DNA from: Alphaproteobacteria bacterium
GTDB taxonomy: Bacteria; Pseudomonadota; Alphaproteobacteria; Ferrovibrionales; Ferrovibrionaceae
Length of the DNA stretch: 64,000 bases
NCBI GenBank assembly: GCA_017307375.1
Contig: JAFKFH010000026.1
Coordinates: 1-64,000 of the forward strand
Direction: 5' to 3'
Below the pieces are notes generated by a model. It saw only the letters and a list, made by a program, of their open reading frames with translations, was not told the origin of the DNA and did not search any database. A program made the translations under genes and the position numbers. Below, in pieces: positions 63,269-64,000 of the stretch; position 1 is the stretch's first letter; each line of letters begins with the position of its first letter.

Positions 63269-63955
63269 ATGCGCGCCCAGCGATTGCTCGACCTGATCCA
63301 GCTATTGCGCCGCCATCGCCGCCCGGTGACCGGGGCGGCGCTGGCCGCCGAACTCGGCGTCTCGCTGCGCACGCTCTATCGGGATATCGCGACCTTGCAG
63401 GCCCAGGGGGCGCGCATCGACGGCGAGCCGGGCGTCGGCTATGTGCTGCGCCCCGGTTTCATGCTGCCGCCGCTGATGTTTTCCGAGGACGAGATCGCGG
63501 CGCTGGTGCTGGGCTCGCGCTGGGTCGCCGACCGGGCCGACACGCCGCTCGGCGTCGCCGCGCGCGACGCCCTCGCCAAGATCGCCGCGGTGCTGCCGCC
63601 GGACCTGCGCGACGATCTCGATGCCTCGACGCTGATCATCGGCCCCGGCCCGGTGATCGCGGCCGGCGACATCGAGCTTGCCACCATCCGCCAGGCGATC
63701 CGGGCCGAACGCAAGCTTGCCATCGCCTATCGCGACGGCCACGCGGCCGCCAGCCGGCGCACGATCTGGCCGTTCGCGCTGGCCTTCTTCGACCGGGTCC
63801 GGGTGGTGGTCGCCTGGTGCGAACTGCGCCAGGCGTTCCGTCATTTCCGGACCGACCGGATCAGCGCGCTGACCCTGACCGACACCCGCTATCCCCGGCG
63901 GCGGCAGGTGCTGCTGCGGGAATGGCGGGTGGCGGAGGGTATTGCGGCGGACTGA
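63269..63955 (+). CDS. YafY-type transcriptional regulator (DeoR HTH plus WYL domain)
   Basis: 228 residues. N-terminal HTH_11 (RRPVTGAALAAELGVSLRTLYRDI, then GEPGVGYVLRPGF) and C-terminal WYL-type domain (IWPFALAFFDRVRVVVAWCELR, FRHFRTDRI). WYL domains sense small ligands or nucleic acids. The divergent amidotransferase gene, with starts about 100 bases apart, is a likely target. Complete start to stop. Confidence 0.9.
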   Translation: MRAQRLLDLIQLLRRHRRPVTGAALAAELGVSLRTLYRDIATLQAQGARIDGEPGVGYVLRPGFMLPPLMFSEDEIAALVLGSRWVADRADTPLGVAARDALAKIAAVLPPDLRDDLDASTLIIGPGPVIAAGDIELATIRQAIRAERKLAIAYRDGHAAASRRTIWPFALAFFDRVRVVVAWCELRQAFRHFRTDRISALTLTDTRYPRRRQVLLREWRVAEGIAAD

Positions 63956-63970
63956 GCCGATGCCCCGGTC

Positions 63971-64000
63971 TCAGATCTTCTCCCGCCCCGAAGCGACGAC
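63971..64000 (-). CDS. Possible C-terminal end of a gene entering from the right
   Basis: Ten minus-strand codons (VVASGREKI and a stop TGA at 63971-63973) reach the window edge in an open frame. Too short to identify; listed only because the frame is open and the preceding gene converges on it. Confidence 0.25.
   Translation of the reverse strand, partial: VVASGREKI

Overview
The window is high-GC DNA (roughly two thirds G+C by eye) with tightly packed genes, many ATGA start/stop overlaps and families typical of Alphaproteobacteria: AapJQMP-type amino acid ABC transporter, MatB malonyl-CoA synthetase, urea/amide-type Liv transporter and SPINDLY-type O-GlcNAc transferases. It looks like a chromosomal segment of a metabolically versatile soil or aquatic alphaproteobacterium, possibly Rhodospirillales-like. 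I see no rRNA, tRNA, CRISPR array or transposase.

Region 1 (1-13.5 kb) is a surface-protein and glycosylation island. It opens with the end of a Ser/Thr/Gly-rich secreted surface protein and a strong terminator. A SAM methyltransferase, three TPR/GT41 glycosyltransferase genes (the first broken by a frameshift), a WbqC-family protein, a DegT-family sugar aminotransferase and a small protein coupled to the second glycosyltransferase follow. An FkbM methyltransferase with a 14-base homopolymer in its coding sequence, a likely phase-variable switch, closes the region. A metallo-beta-lactamase-fold hydrolase and an acyl-CoA ligase lie between.

Region 2 (13.5-27.3 kb) is mostly on the minus strand. 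It holds a class II aldolase, a second acyl-CoA synthetase and a five-gene urea/amide-type ABC transporter whose last gene fuses the UrtE/LivF-like ATPase to a complete amidase. A flotillin-like protein and a signal-less AmiC-like binding protein follow. A MarR regulator and a TauD-like dioxygenase run the other way.

Region 3 (27.3-46 kb) is sugar and sugar-acid catabolism. On the minus strand are a ribose-type ABC transporter, a gluconolactonase-like enzyme and an alpha/beta hydrolase. A plus-strand operon of twelve genes (34.3-46 kb) interleaves a peptide-class ABC transporter with an N-acyl-D-amino-acid deacylase-like amidohydrolase, RidA, an IclR regulator, a fold-type III PLP enzyme, DgoK, a KDPG/KDPGal aldolase and KdgK. 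The gene set fits catabolism of N-acylated amino-sugar acids (deacylation, deamination to 2-keto-3-deoxy sugar acid, phosphorylation, aldol cleavage). This is the strongest candidate for a little-described pathway here.

Region 4 (46-64 kb) holds a DHA2 efflux pump, a CGNR regulator, a DUF2066 protein, a CopD-like membrane protein and glutaminase. An eight-gene minus-strand operon (58.7 to 50.6 kb) couples an AapJQMP amino acid transporter to a three-subunit FAD/[2Fe-2S] amino acid dehydrogenase and an exporter. matB follows, then a hipBA toxin-antitoxin pair inserted at the junction of matB and a convergent glutamine amidotransferase gene, flanked by imperfect direct repeats of the matB 3' end. 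A WYL regulator ends the window.
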